Source of the DNA: Lactifluus volemus
Lineage: Eukaryota; Basidiomycota; Agaricomycetes; Russulales; Russulaceae
Reading direction: 5' to 3'
NCBI GenBank assembly: GCA_022376515.1
Contig: WTXI01000044.1
Coordinates: 1-64,000 of the forward strand
DNA: 64,000 bases
The translations under genes were made by a program, and so were the position numbers. The notes beneath the pieces are model-generated. The model was not told the origin of the DNA. It made no database searches and saw nothing but the letters and a program-made list of their open reading frames with translations. Positions 10,536 to 21,974 of the stretch are shown here, piece by piece (within the stretch, counting starts at the first letter, position 1; every line of letters begins with the position of its first letter).

Positions 10536-12082
10536 ACTATATTCAGATTACTAGGTCATCGAAGTGACGTCGTTGCGCTAGAGTTCCGAAGAATGGCTGA
10601 ACTATAGACTCGTGACATGACCAAATTCAGTGACTGCGACCAGGTGCAAATGAAGAAAAAGGCCTTGGATTACATCCAACTTGGCGCAGTTGAACGGAGA
10701 TCAGGAAACGCCTCGATCACGTGAGCATTGGCGCTCCGATCGTGATTGGACAGAAGATGAATTCGCGCGCCCACGTTACCACCGACGTGGAGAACCTTCA
10801 ATACACATCCATCTATATCGATCTGAAAGTTTGTATCTGGAATGATTTTGGTGGTCGCCCGTTTGTAGCCGAGCACGGCCCTCGGCAGTCTGTCGATACG
10901 CACGGGCGAGGGTACACTGAATAAACGCCAATTCACGTCATTATCACCCACCTTACGAAGGGGAAAAGGTATACCTGGCTACCGAGAGGTGAGCGAGCGC
11001 AACCGGACACCAACTCCACCACCAAGGACGGCATATATTCCCTCTTGGAACGAATTAATATGAACAAGTTGGATGACCGCGGACATGGTCAAGGACGTCC
11101 TCCACGAAGGAAACACGTTGAAAACCTTATTCATGGCGAGGAGTACGGGATAGTTCTAGTGGGAGCCGCAGGCCGCAGTAGTCCACTGGTGCTGTAGTCA
11201 CGGATCAGTGAGACTTCACGCCGAACATGTATGTCACCCACGTTGTCATTGTCAGATCGTATGCAACAAAGCTGAAATTTGCTCAACCAAATTCTGACCG
11301 CCGCATGGTACGTCCCATTTCCAATGTCACAGCAAGTTTTCTTCTCATTTGGTACTGTTTCCATACATACCCTATATATTCGTTTGAATCTTTTTCTCCC
11401 ATCTTCGCGGCTCCACCATTGACTCAGTAGGTTGCCTTATTTTGTCTTCCAATACCCCGGTGAGCCTTGCGGCACTGGGGTATCCTTTATTAAGATGCAG
11501 TTCGAAATAATGTGTACACCTCATGTATATACCCATGCCCCACACGAAATTCAAACCTTTTGTGCTTCTTGGGGCCACGCCTATGGACTTGTGCGGACTT
11601 GTGAGGCTCCGCTGAAGAAAGTAGTTCAAGTTGTTAACAACACTATGACCCTAGGCTCGAGATGAAGGCCTGGTTGGAAGGTGAATAATGAAACTCACTC
11701 TCACATGCTCAGGTCTGCCCACACTGTTGCTTCGGAATGTTTCAGAGTCTCCGTGACGAGGGTTTTTTGAATCGCGCAGTTGCACACAATTCTACTTGAA
11801 AGAGTGAGTAAAAGAGGAAGGAAGGGAAACGGTGGCCAGAGGGACAATGGTGACCGTGATAGGAAATATGGTAGACGCAACAAAGAGAGAAAGCACCCGT
11901 GGTGCGGGGCTGTCGCTTTAGGCGCAGCGCAGCACGTTTCGGCGCAACCCGTCATTATGTAATGTCCTTCCTGATATAGACACGATAACATGTTTGCCTC
12001 AAGGCATCGATGAATCAACCTGTCACTCAGTTCTCCGTCAAACATTCACCATTACTACACCCCAGGTCCTCAAATCTCCAGA
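10536..12082. other. Block B spacer, copy 1
   Basis: Duplicated spacer between the GH15 fragment and the NLR-like gene, matching 52255-53917. It holds ORF fragments on both strands with no recognised domain. The final 300 bp, including CTCCAGAATGTC just before the start, are the probable NLR promoter and leader and are strongly conserved in copy 2. Confidence 0.45.
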
Positions 12083-15000
12083 ATGTCAAACATCAGCCGC
12101 TCTCAGGTCAGTGAAATTCAACTGAGCTCAACCCGACTCCAGGTGACCAGTACGTATTTTTATGACTGTGCTCTGATATATACTAAATCGCTTGCCCTTG
12201 CCAGTCCTTAGAGTGCACAATCTTCCCCGTCTCAAGACCTTCCTTGGCAAGAAAAGGAGCTTTTACGCTACATTTACAGACGGCGACAGGATATGGCAGA
12301 CACGATCTGTGCGGAGCGTGGCCCAGCGCGTAGAATGGAACGAGACCATCAACACATTGTGGGAAATGTCGTATCTTCATTCTTGCTAACATCTGACTCT
12401 CCTACAGTACTGTACAACCACAATCTCGTGTTACGATATGCCTTTATGCGAAAAGGACCACACGGAAAGACATCCTTGTTGGACGTCAGGAGATAGCCTG
12501 CGAATCCCAACGCGGTTCGTTTCTTATTTCAAAAATATACCCATGTGTCTGGCTGAGCATCCTACATATAGAACTTGATGTTATTTTCGACAATCCTGAC
12601 GGACATCCGACGGAACTCGTTACACCTTCCTTAAGCATCATCGTATCAGCAATCGGGAGTTCATCTATGACGGCGGTAGTCAATTCTCCAATCCTTACTA
12701 GCACACCGGTCGATCCGGGAAATCGTTTCGCTGAAGGAGGTGCTGCGCATCCTACTGTTCAAACCGACAATGAACCCATGCAACACGCCGCAGATCCCAC
12801 TCTCCTATCCCAAACGAGTAACCTTCCCATCGAGGGCGGTCCCTCTGTGGGAGCAGTACCAGACAGCCAGACGGATATGTCAAATACGCTCGATGGCGCT
12901 GATAAGGCATTTGAAATGATGAAGACGTGGGGTAATGCTGTTGAAAAGGTCAAGTTTGTAATGGACGCCGTCGGTCCAGTGGCAGAGGTATCTTTTAAAA
13001 GCACTTATCCTGTTCTGAGCTAACTTGCACTCATCAGCTGAGCCCTTATGCGAAGATGGCGTGGGGTCTGCTCTCATTTATCCCTCAAGTGCGTCTCCTT
13101 TCCCATTCGGAGAATATGGTGCATCCATTCACCTCGCTATCAGACTTTACTACAGCAGGTCGCGCGTGATGACAATGTCAGAACACTACTTGAGGCAATA
13201 CGGGACGCATTTGAGTTTGCCAAGGAAGCGGCTATTTTGAGGAATATCCAGCCGGGATCCATGCAAGTAAAAATCCTCGATGAGATGCTGCAGTGCGTCG
13301 CCAAATCAGCCGAATTCGTCAAGTCGTATGCGGAGGATGTGCAAATCGGTACGTCGTCTTGAACCTCTGTCGTTGCTCGATATGAACATGTGACTTTTAG
13401 GAAAGCGGGCTTTGAAGAATATGGTCGGCAAAGTTGACGGAAAAGTCGAAGAGTACCGCGCCACTCTTGTTCGACTTCGAGAAACGTTCCTCGCTTATGC
13501 TGTTCTCAACACTCAGGCTACGGTCCTTCAGATGCGGGACGATAAGTCGAATCAAGCATTAGATGCTGGTGCGCGATTCAGACAGCTCAAGACCGGATCG
13601 TTGAACTGACGATCAATACACAGAATTAGACAGAAAAATCGGAGAATTACCCTATAGGGGAGGCTGGCAATACGGCGACGAGAAGCGATGTCTTCCAGGC
13701 ACGCGTGAAGACTTTTTACACTTCATCGTCAAGTGGGTCGAGAATCCCAAATCTGAACGTGCGCTCGTTCTTCTCGGCCAAGCGGGAACCGGAAAATCAT
13801 CGATTGCACATGAGGTTGCACGTCGTTTCGAAGGCAAATGTCTCGGCTCATACTCCGCCTTTTTGCGCAAGGAACAGTCCAAAGATGAGGCTTACATGCT
13901 CTTCACGACAATCGCTCGCGATCTCTCCGATCGCATTCCTGAGTACAAACACACCCTTGGGGAGATCATCAAGGATAATTCCTCTCTTCGTGGTACCCGA
14001 GACTATCGTACACTTTTCGAAAACCTGCTCGTGGAACCGCTCAAGAACCTGCCACTTCCTGGTCCAATTCTTATAGTTATCGATGCCCTGGATGAGAGTG
14101 GGGACGCAATCGGCAAAAATGGATTACATTCATTTCTCGCCGAGCACCTCATCGAGCTTCCATCCGAATTCCGGATACTCGTCACCTCCAGGCCTGAAAA
14201 TGGCATCGAGCCTGCGTTTGTGAAAGCTTCGTCCATTGATACTCTTTACATGGATGATGCCGAACTGTCTCTCAAGACAGAGCAAGATATTGGGCTGTAC
14301 CTTCAGAAGGAGCTCCCTCCCGATGTATTCGAAAGCGATGGGGTCAAACTAGCAAAAGCGGCAGAGTGCCTGTTTCAATGGGCAGCTGTTGCATCCGGGT
14401 TCATAAATAGCCCTCCTGCTAGCTTTGGGTTTAGCAAGAAAAAGTGTGTTCAACGCTTGTTGGGACACTCCCTCGATCGCAGTGGACAAGCTCCGTTGGA
14501 CAAGTTATATGAAGAAGTTCTGGAAGCGTACTTCAAACCGGATGAAGCACAGATTCTATTTCGGTCTGTCATGGGACAGATTTTCGCTGCGATCGAACCG
14601 CTCTCGATCGATTCTTTGATTGCTCTGCGAAGGCATGCCTCAATTGAGGAACCCGAGGATCCTGATTCAGCTGTACAAATGCTCGGTCACCTCGGCCCGC
14701 TGCTGAGTAATGTGACTTCATCTGACCATACGCGTCCCATCATTGCTCTCCATACATCATTCCGTGACTTTCTGACGAGCAAGAAGGGAGGTGTGTTTTC
14801 CGTGGACCTTCAGGACTCGCACCGTCAGTTGGCACATTCCTGCCTTGCTTCGATGCTCGACAAACTGGAGTTCAACATTTGCAAACTGGAGTCATCATAT
14901 CTTGCCAATAGCGACGTTCCAGATCTTGAATCTCGAATTATGAGATACATCCCACCTGCGTTATCGTATGCCTGCCATTTCTGGGGCGATCACTTGGATC

Positions 15001-16711
15001 ATCTTACTTTCGATGACGATCTCTTCGTGAAAGTTCGATCGTTGCTCGAGACAAAGTTACTATTTTGGCTGGAAGTGCTAAGCATCAAGAGCAGTGTGCC
15101 CCTTGCTTTACGGACAATGTCGTTCCTGTCGACGTGGTTGCAGCAGGAGGTAGGTGTTCTCCACAATTCAGTATGACATGCGGTGACTTTTGGGTACAAA
15201 TCATAATAGGGTTCGCAAACGGAGGTGAAGAATTTGTTGGGATTAGCAAATGATGCGTCGAGGTTTGTGCGGTATTTCGGAATGACGATGGCGAGGAGCA
15301 CTCCGCATATCTATGTCTCGGCGCTCCCATTCACACCAAGCTCTTCCCACGTCTTCAATCGATACATTCGTAAATTCCCTTGTACATTGACTTTGGAGCG
15401 TGGGCAGTTGTCTCACTGGCCGGCATTGGAAATGGCCATTCAAGCACATGATAACTGGGTCACTTCTGTTGCTTTCTCCCCAGAAGGGCAGCGCGTCGCA
15501 TCGGCCTCGTACGATAGAACAATTCGGGTGTGGGATGCCACAACGGGACAGATGGTGGCGGGCCCGTTTACTGGACACACCCATTCGGTCAATTCTGTTG
15601 CATTCTCGCCAGACGGACTGCGCATCGCATCGGCCTCGAGGGATAAAACGATTCGGGTGTGGGATGCCACAACGGGACAGATGGTAGCGGGCCCGTTTAC
15701 TGCACACACCGATTCAGTCAATTCTGTTGCATTCTCACCAGACGGACTGCGCATCGCATCGGCCTCGCACGATAAAACGATTCAGGTGTGGGATGCCACA
15801 ACGGGACAGATTGTAGCAGGCCCGTTTGCTGGACACACCCATTGGGTCAATTCTGTTGCATTCTCGCCAGACGGACTGCGCATCGCATCGGCCTCGTCCG
15901 ATAAAACGATTTGGGTGTGGGATGCCACAACGGGACAGATGGTAGCGGGCCCGTTTACTGGACACACCAATTCAGTCAATTCTGTTGCATTCTCGCCAGA
16001 CGGACTGCGCATCGCATCAGCCTCGTACGATAAAACGATTTGGGTGTGGGATGCCACAACGGGACAGATGGTAGCGGGCCCGTTTACTGGACACACCAAT
16101 TGGGTCAATTCTGTTGCATTCTCGCCAGATGGGCTGCGCATCGCATCGGCCTCGTACGATAAAACGATTCGGGTGTGGGATGCCACAACGGGACAGATGG
16201 TAGCGGGCCCGTTTACTGGACACACCAATTGGGTCAATTCTGTTGCATTCTCGCCAGACGGGCTGCGCATCGCATCGGCCTCGCACGATGAAACGATTCG
16301 GGTGTGGGATGCCACAATGGGACAGATGGTAGCGGGCCCGTTTACTGGACACACCAATTGGGTCAATTCTGTTGCATTCTCGCCAGACGGGCTGCGCATC
16401 GCATCGGCCTCGCACGATGAAACGATTCGGGTGTGGGATGCCACAACGGGACAGATGGTAGCGGGCCTGTTTACTGGACACACCAATTCGGTCTATTCTG
16501 TTGCATTCTCGCCAGATGGACTGCGCATCGCATCGGCCTCGCACGATGAAACGATTTGGGTGTGGGATGCCACAACGGGACAGATGGTAGCGGGCCCGTT
16601 TACTGGACACACCGATTCGGTCAATTCTGTTGCATTCTCGCCAGACGGGCTGCGCATCGCATCGGCCTCGCACGATAAAACGATTCGGGTGTGGGATGCC
16701 ACAACGGGACA

Positions 16712-18246
16712 TTCCTTCTTGGTTTCTTACCACCATCATCGTTGTTTTTCCCACGATGCCTTACCCCCCCGTCCTCTGCAAAGAAGACTATCTACAAGCT
16801 CACACAGACGCCGAGTCGGGCGTTCCAGGTGCCCGGGAAGCCCTGGAGACTGCTCGCGCGGTCCTGAAGAACGTGCCCTACGGGGACGAAGCTGCAGGCG
16901 AGGCCGCCCTCAAAGCGGCCCTCCTAGCGGCCACGTCAGCACCTTCCCCTCCCTCCCTGCCCCCTCCTTCCCCCGCCCGGGCTACCGCAACCCCCTCGGA
17001 AGCGACAACCCGTCTGGCTCGGTTGTTGGCGGTGGCCAGTGTTCCCCCTCCCTCTCCCTCAGAGGCCCCTCCCCTGTCCTCTACCGGTCAGCAGGATGAG
17101 TCTGGCCCTTCTAATTCCCACGAATTTTACCCTCCCCGGGTTTTTACTGGGACCCCCATTTCTCAGCCCACTTCAACGCCCGCCATGGATACTTTGGACG
17201 GCGGGGCAGAGCCCCTTCCCTCGACTCGCTACTTTCCCCCGGGCAAGCGGCTTGCCAAGAAGAAGGCACTTACTGTGGATGCAGAACTTTCAATTTTCGA
17301 CATCTACAACATCTTCCGTCGTCGCTGGTTCCTTTCCGTGGACCACCTCAAGGCGAACGCCCTCTCGGCTCAAAAGGCCGAGGACGGAAAAATTTCCTGG
17401 GTCGAGTTTACTCCCCAGTTCCACGCTCACCTGGTCAAGTGCGCTGTTGCGCTTGTGCCTCGCCCCATCAAAAAGGTGAAACAGGTGATGTTTGGGTTTA
17501 TTTTAGAGCTTCTCAACGGCGAAGGCCCAACGGCCTTCTTCGATCTCACCAAAGGGCAACGGCATCAAACCCGGGCCCAGAAGGAGAAGAAGCGACTTGC
17601 ACGGAAAAGGAATCGCGCATCGAGGCGAGAACGCCGGAAGACCGCGGAAGAAGCAGTTGAAGGCCGACCACAACGGCAATGCCAGCAGTGCGGACGCAAG
17701 TTCGCCTCACGCAAAGCTGCGAAGAGACACCGATGCCCCTTGTCCAAAGAGGCGAGCGGGAAGGGTGGGGATGGGAAGGGCAAAGGTAAAGCTGACGCCC
17801 CCCCAAAACTGAACAAGCCGGCCCCCAACACCCCTACCGCACCCTCTGCCTCCCTCACTCCCTCAGCCACTACGGCTCTGCAAGCTGCGAAGACGTCGAA
17901 GCCAAAAGCGCCCCCGAAAAAGAAGAAGCCGAAGGCTGCCCCAAAAGCGCCTGAGGCCCCCTCCAGTGCTATAAGAGCGGCTTTTAGTCGACCCCCTGTA
18001 CACACGATGGCCGGAGAGCTTGCTTCTGACCAGCCCTACGAGAGTACCGCGGACAGGCGTTCGGAGCGGTTGAACACTGCGAAGAAGCGCCAGACGCGCC
18101 GCGGGCTGATGGACACTTTACGTGACAAGTGATTAGTCTTAGGTAGTAGTTCTGTTAGGACTTTGACACGGTATAGCGGGCGCTCCCCGGAAATCCGTCT
18201 AGTTAATAGAAAATGCTTCAAAAAAAAAAAAAAAAAAAAAAAAAAA
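16712..18246 (+). mobile_element. Poly(A)-tailed retroposed insert in the WD40 array
   Basis: An intron-free ORF with a 44-bp leader, a short 3' region and a terminal run of about 27 A (18220-18246). The insert is flanked by ATGCCACAACGGGACA at 16696-16711 and again at 18247-18262, as expected for target-primed reverse transcription. The flank is itself part of each WD40 unit, so the duplication is supportive rather than decisive. Removing the insert rejoins repeat 10 to the following repeat in frame. Confidence 0.85.
16756..18132 (+). CDS. Zinc-finger protein encoded by the retroposed insert (LINE ORF1-like?)
   Basis: 458-residue open frame starting MPYPPVLCKEDYLQ. The first 200 residues are rich in Ala, Pro and Ser. 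A better-structured segment follows (LSIFDIYNIFRRRWFLSVDH ... KKVKQVMFGFILELLNG). Then come a strongly basic stretch and one zinc-finger-like motif, CQQCGRKFASRKAAKRHRC, and a Lys/Pro-rich tail. It has no reverse transcriptase. A basic, finger-containing protein ahead of a poly(A) tail would suit a non-LTR retrotransposon ORF1 mobilised alone, or a retrocopy of a host mRNA. It is GC-richer than its neighbours. Function unknown. Confidence 0.7.
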   Translation: MPYPPVLCKEDYLQAHTDAESGVPGAREALETARAVLKNVPYGDEAAGEAALKAALLAATSAPSPPSLPPPSPARATATPSEATTRLARLLAVASVPPPSPSEAPPLSSTGQQDESGPSNSHEFYPPRVFTGTPISQPTSTPAMDTLDGGAEPLPSTRYFPPGKRLAKKKALTVDAELSIFDIYNIFRRRWFLSVDHLKANALSAQKAEDGKISWVEFTPQFHAHLVKCAVALVPRPIKKVKQVMFGFILELLNGEGPTAFFDLTKGQRHQTRAQKEKKRLARKRNRASRRERRKTAEEAVEGRPQRQCQQCGRKFASRKAAKRHRCPLSKEASGKGGDGKGKGKADAPPKLNKPAPNTPTAPSASLTPSATTALQAAKTSKPKAPPKKKKPKAAPKAPEAPSSAIRAAFSRPPVHTMAGELASDQPYESTADRRSERLNTAKKRQTRRGLMDTLRDK

Positions 18247-19106
18247 ATGCCACAACGGGACAGATGGGAGCAGGCCCGTTTACTGGACATACCAATTGGG
18301 TCAATTCTGTAGCATTCTCGCCAGACGGACTGCACATCGCATCGGCCTCGGACGATGAAACGATTCGGGTGTGGGATGCCACAACGGGACAGATGGTAGC
18401 GGACCCGTTTACTGGACATACCAATCGGGTCAATTCTGTAGCATTCTCGCCAGACGGACTGCACATCGCATCGGCCTCGGACGATGAAACGATTCAGGTG
18501 TGGGATGCCACAACGGGACAGATGGTAGCGGACCCGTTTACTGGACATACCAATTGGGTCAGTTCTGTTGCATTCTCGCCAGACGGACTGCGCATCGCAT
18601 CGGCCTCGTACGATAAAACGATTCGGGTGTGGGATGCCACAACGGGACAGATGGTAGCAGGCCCGTTTACTGGACATACCAATCGGGTCAATTCTGTAGC
18701 ATTCTCGCCAGACGGACTGCACATCGCATCGGCCTCGGACGATGAAACGATTCGGGTGTGGGACGCCACAACGGGACAGATTGCATCGGACCAGTTCACC
18801 GATTTGGTCAGATCTGTCCGTGAGCAGCACATTGCCTCGGGGTCAGGCGACCGTACAATTCATGTCGAGAGTATCGTGACCGAAGATACTGAGAAGCTCC
18901 TATTTACAGACCAATCGCTGGTTGGTGGTGATGGTTGGATATGTGGAGAACCTAAACAGCTTCTTTTATGGATTCCCGCGGTTCATAGGCCGTGTCTTCA
19001 TGGACCAAGGACGGTCTGGATTGCAGGCGAGCATCAGACCCGGCTTGATTTCTCAAAATTCGTGCATGGATCAAATTGGGGTAAAATATATGACCGGAAT
19101 ATCTGA

Positions 19107-20138
19107 ATATGATCAATTGGTATGTTCTTTTTATTACTGCTGTGCCACCTCTAAACTTTGCGGTATATGCCAACAGTGCCCACCCAAACACCCTGAGCTC
19201 GCTCACTCTCCCAACGCAAGCCGTCGAAACAGTGACCCACGCAGTGAGGCAGCTGCGCCTGTATATGTTGTTCCTGCTTCTCTCCCGCCGGGGTTTGAGC
19301 ACGAGCTTTCTTTAGCATGCCGCTCTGCCTCTTCTGCACGATCATAGGCTCCATCCCACATGCACATCGAACTGTCGCTTACCCAGGTGGCGCCCTCTGA
19401 GGGAGAAGGATGTGGTCTGTGTGCGCAAGCACGTCTTGCATATTTTTTTTCCCACATTCGAGCTGCCGGGCGAGGCTCGGGCACGGAGCAGCGCGGGAAC
19501 GTTCCAATCCAAGAGGACTCGAGTGGCATAATTGGCAGAGGATCCACTTATGAGGGCGCATATCCAGCACGGTAGTTCCACCACTTAGAATTTGTTCCTT
19601 CGTTATGTATCATGAATCCTTTGTAGTCCCATCAATGTTCCTAGATCTGCATCTTTAGTGACGTCACCACGGCCATTATGTGTCTCTGCGCTTTGGGTCT
19701 GGTGCTGCTGCGCTGATGTCCGATGCCCTTCGAGACCTATGTTCACGCCTCCAGTTCCACGTGCTCTCGCGTGGCGTTTTGCGTGTTCTGAAGACGACTA
19801 CTACTTGTGGTAGAATAAATGTTTCGCAGTACTAAAAGATTTCCTACCATAAGTAGCTAGGCCTGGGCGTAGCGACTCCATGTGGCACGACTATTCTAAA
19901 TGTCGTCGAGGTTTCATCGAGTAGGTATGCCCGCGACTCCTACGGTAGTATCGAGAGTCCGACAATTGGATGGTCTGGGTACAAAATCTTGCCAAAGTCG
20001 CAGGTCGCTTGGCTGTGCGAAGAAGGTCAAGAAATATTGTTTTTCTCTTCTACACCAACACAATCGTCGTCTTGATACGTTCAGATTCTACATATCTCAT
20101 CTACCTCTTACTATTAGTAGATATGGACGCATCTTAAC
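19107..20138. other. Intergenic, between NLR copy 1 and GH15 copy 2
   Basis: No gene recognised on either strand. Short ORFs lack domains and would be the NLR 3' region and unrelated spacer. No repeats stand out. Confidence 0.5.
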
Positions 20139-21974
20139 CTACACCACTTGAAATCCGACATGAAATTGGTTTTCAGCGCTAGGCGAGAGATGGCAGCCAT
20201 TGTTTTCCAGGTAGTTGCACGATCTATTAGGAAAGCGACCGCCATGCGCCCATGAAGGAGGAATAAAGCCATTGTATGCGTCGTAAACGCCAAGTGCTGC
20301 GACTAGAGCGTGGCTGTTACCCCGTGGACCCACAGGCTTCCAAGTCACTTTGTCAAATACCATCGAAAGGACGTAGTCATCAGGCAGTGGTCGGCGAGGA
20401 CAAGGAGTATCTCTTCCGCCCAGCTTCTGATACTATCCGTCAAGCTTTCGTATGCCTCGGAACCCTTTGGATATGTCCCCGTCTTTATGTTCTGATCAAA
20501 TTGGCGAAAGAACTTGAGAGAAACGTCTGTGACCTGGAGTTCGCCGATCAAGTCCCAGGTCAAGAGCGTCGAAAATCTGCTCTGACGCATATAACATCCC
20601 AAAATATACTGGCTAGAGTGAAAATTCAGCCGCATTCGCCAACACAAGGAGAGGATGATGCACTCACGTTCCCACGTTTCTTCGAGATAAAAACCTAACA
20701 TCGTGTTGGGTTGGTCAGGAGGAAGGCTCTCGCTGATGGGGTAGATCTTCTGGAACGCATCTCCAATAACCTTCAGGCTCGAAAGTGCACGATAAGAACA
20801 CGGTTGAAATGTGGCCGAATCGCAACCCAAAGACGGGTCAAAGTTGAGTGTGGAAACAGTGAGAGGGGCTGTACCTTTTCCAGAACGCCCTCCTGACTTC
20901 ACGTCGGTCACATTGGTCTCACTCATAAATCCTTCCTCCTCGTTCCAGAATGTCTATGGGTGACAAGTTCAGTGTGAACGTCCGGATCAACGAGAATAAC
21001 AACATTCCTGGAGATAGTCAAGGATACTTGATGCCTGGCTCTCATATTCTAGAGCGCTATCATCACGACCTATGATTCGACCGAGGCGGGCTCCTGCTTG
21101 AAGTGCGCGATGCTGCAGTGAAGCTGTCCAGTAGGAGCCTCCCCATACGGGCAGCCACCAGAGATCCCAACTGTGATAGGTGCTGAATTATTAATACCAA
21201 CAAGGCCTATTGCCAACTGCTTACGAGCTCTGATTCCAGTGAAAAGAGATCCACTGCAGGTCGAGGTTGATAGCAGGCCAGAGAACATCGGCAACCCAAG
21301 TACCATTCCTTTGTTCAGGCTCAATGAGCCACTCCGCATACTTGATTAGGATTACAGCGCGGAAGGGTGGTCCATCTAATATCCGATTAGCTTCTGCATA
21401 TGATGAAAAGCATGATACACACCAGCTGCTGGAGCACCAATACGGGGTGCAGGGTCTGTGATCTTCCCGAGGTGAATGTTGAAAACGGGCTCTTCTAGTC
21501 CACCTGTGAAAACATTTCCGGAAAGACTGACAACATGCTGGGTCCTGACATGAGCATGTACGGAGTCATCTACTAGCGTGCGGAGAAACTTGGTGTTGTC
21601 ATAGGGTTGCGACATGGTGAGTTCATTAAGCCATGTGGTACACTCGACACCCATCCCTGAGCCAGAACACGGTATATTCCGGGTGCTCTGGATCAGGAAT
21701 GACGGGAACAATGACACCTGGCTGTGTGAAAAAATAAAATTGGTTGAACGAACGCGGAGAATTTGACTCGGAGAGGGAGATGCATTTACATCGGATCCAA
21801 CTTTTTGACCCATCAGTTCATGGGTGATGACGTTCTTTGAGACGGAGACGAGTCGGTCCAGGTAATCGTAAACGGCTCTAGAAGTATTTGTGGACCTGCC
21901 AGTGATACCTGCGAATTGCTGGCTGCCACCCCATTCTCAGCAGAGAGGGCTGAGAGAAGCAGCGGAAGACGCAT
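20139..21974 (-). pseudogene. Glucoamylase (GH15) pseudogene, block A copy 2, full length
   Basis: The most complete of the GH15 remnants, running from a signal-peptide-like start (MRLPLLLSALSAENGVAAS, 21974) to VPPSW-type sequence near 20200. It keeps LDLQWISFHWNQSS, an intron, then WDLWW ... VWGGSYWTASLQ, NEEEGFMSETNVTDV, GGRSGKGTAPLTVSTLNFDP, TFQPCSYRALSSLKVIGDAF, VTDVSLKFFRQF, and LVAALGVYDAYNGFIPPSWA. These correspond in order to the GH15 (alpha/alpha)6 domain. Decay: the donor after DYLQ is mutated and several frames shift near the former N-terminus. No starch-binding domain was recognised downstream. Confidence 0.83.

Larger units (their letters stand above)
9190..15480. repeat. Segmental duplication block B, copy 1
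   Basis: Finger 2 of the GATA gene onward, the GH15 fragment, spacer and NLR-like gene up to the WD40 array. It is direct with 50945-57300; the NLR starts are 41835 bp apart. The WD40 arrays differ in unit number and order, so one-to-one alignment ends there. Confidence 0.93.
15439..18790 (+). repeat. Near-identical 129-bp WD40 repeat array, copy 1
   Basis: About 14 units of 43 codons, ten before the insert at 16712-18246 and four after. The frame is highly uniform: VAFSPDGL, then IASAS, then [14 protein letters not shown]. Differences concentrate at a few codons: T(H/N/D)(S/W/R)V at the start, the two residues flanking Asp in ASxDxTI, and the R/W/Q before VW. Such uniformity with focused variation is the known signature of concerted evolution with diversifying surface residues in fungal NWD proteins. 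Confidence 0.95.
12083..19106 (+). pseudogene. C2-NACHT-WD40 NLR-like gene, copy 1 (WD40 array interrupted)
   Basis: Multi-exon gene starting MSNISRSQ at 12083. In order: a C2 domain (LRVHNLPRLKTFLGKK ... LYAKRTTRKDILVGRQEI), then a helical linker with KILDEMLQCVAKSAEFV and GKVEEYRATLVRLRETF. The NACHT ATPase follows, with Walker A GQAGTGKSSIAHE near 13780, Walker B ILIVIDALDES near 14075 and ILVTSRPE after it. About 14 WD40 repeats come next. The C-terminal tail ends [15 protein letters not shown] ... LDFSKFVHG. This is the architecture of fungal NWD/HNWD proteins implicated in non-self recognition. Two breaks are seen: a frameshift near 13575, shared with copy 2, and a 1.5-kb retroposed insert at 16712-18246 inside repeat 10. 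Whether any product is made is unknown. Confidence 0.93.

Noticed and set aside
15243..16754. Long minus-strand ORFs across the WD40 array
   Set aside because: Shadows of the plus-strand 129-bp repeat unit; the repeat length is a multiple of three, so any stop-free antisense frame stays open.
15439..18790. CRISPR-like array
   Set aside because: The direct repeats are in-frame WD40 codons with no unique spacers, in a eukaryotic locus.
18922..19347. Separate gene after the WD40 array
   Set aside because: The [14 protein letters not shown] to FSKFVHG stretch in the other frame is the typical NWD C-terminal tail, so these ORFs are shadows.
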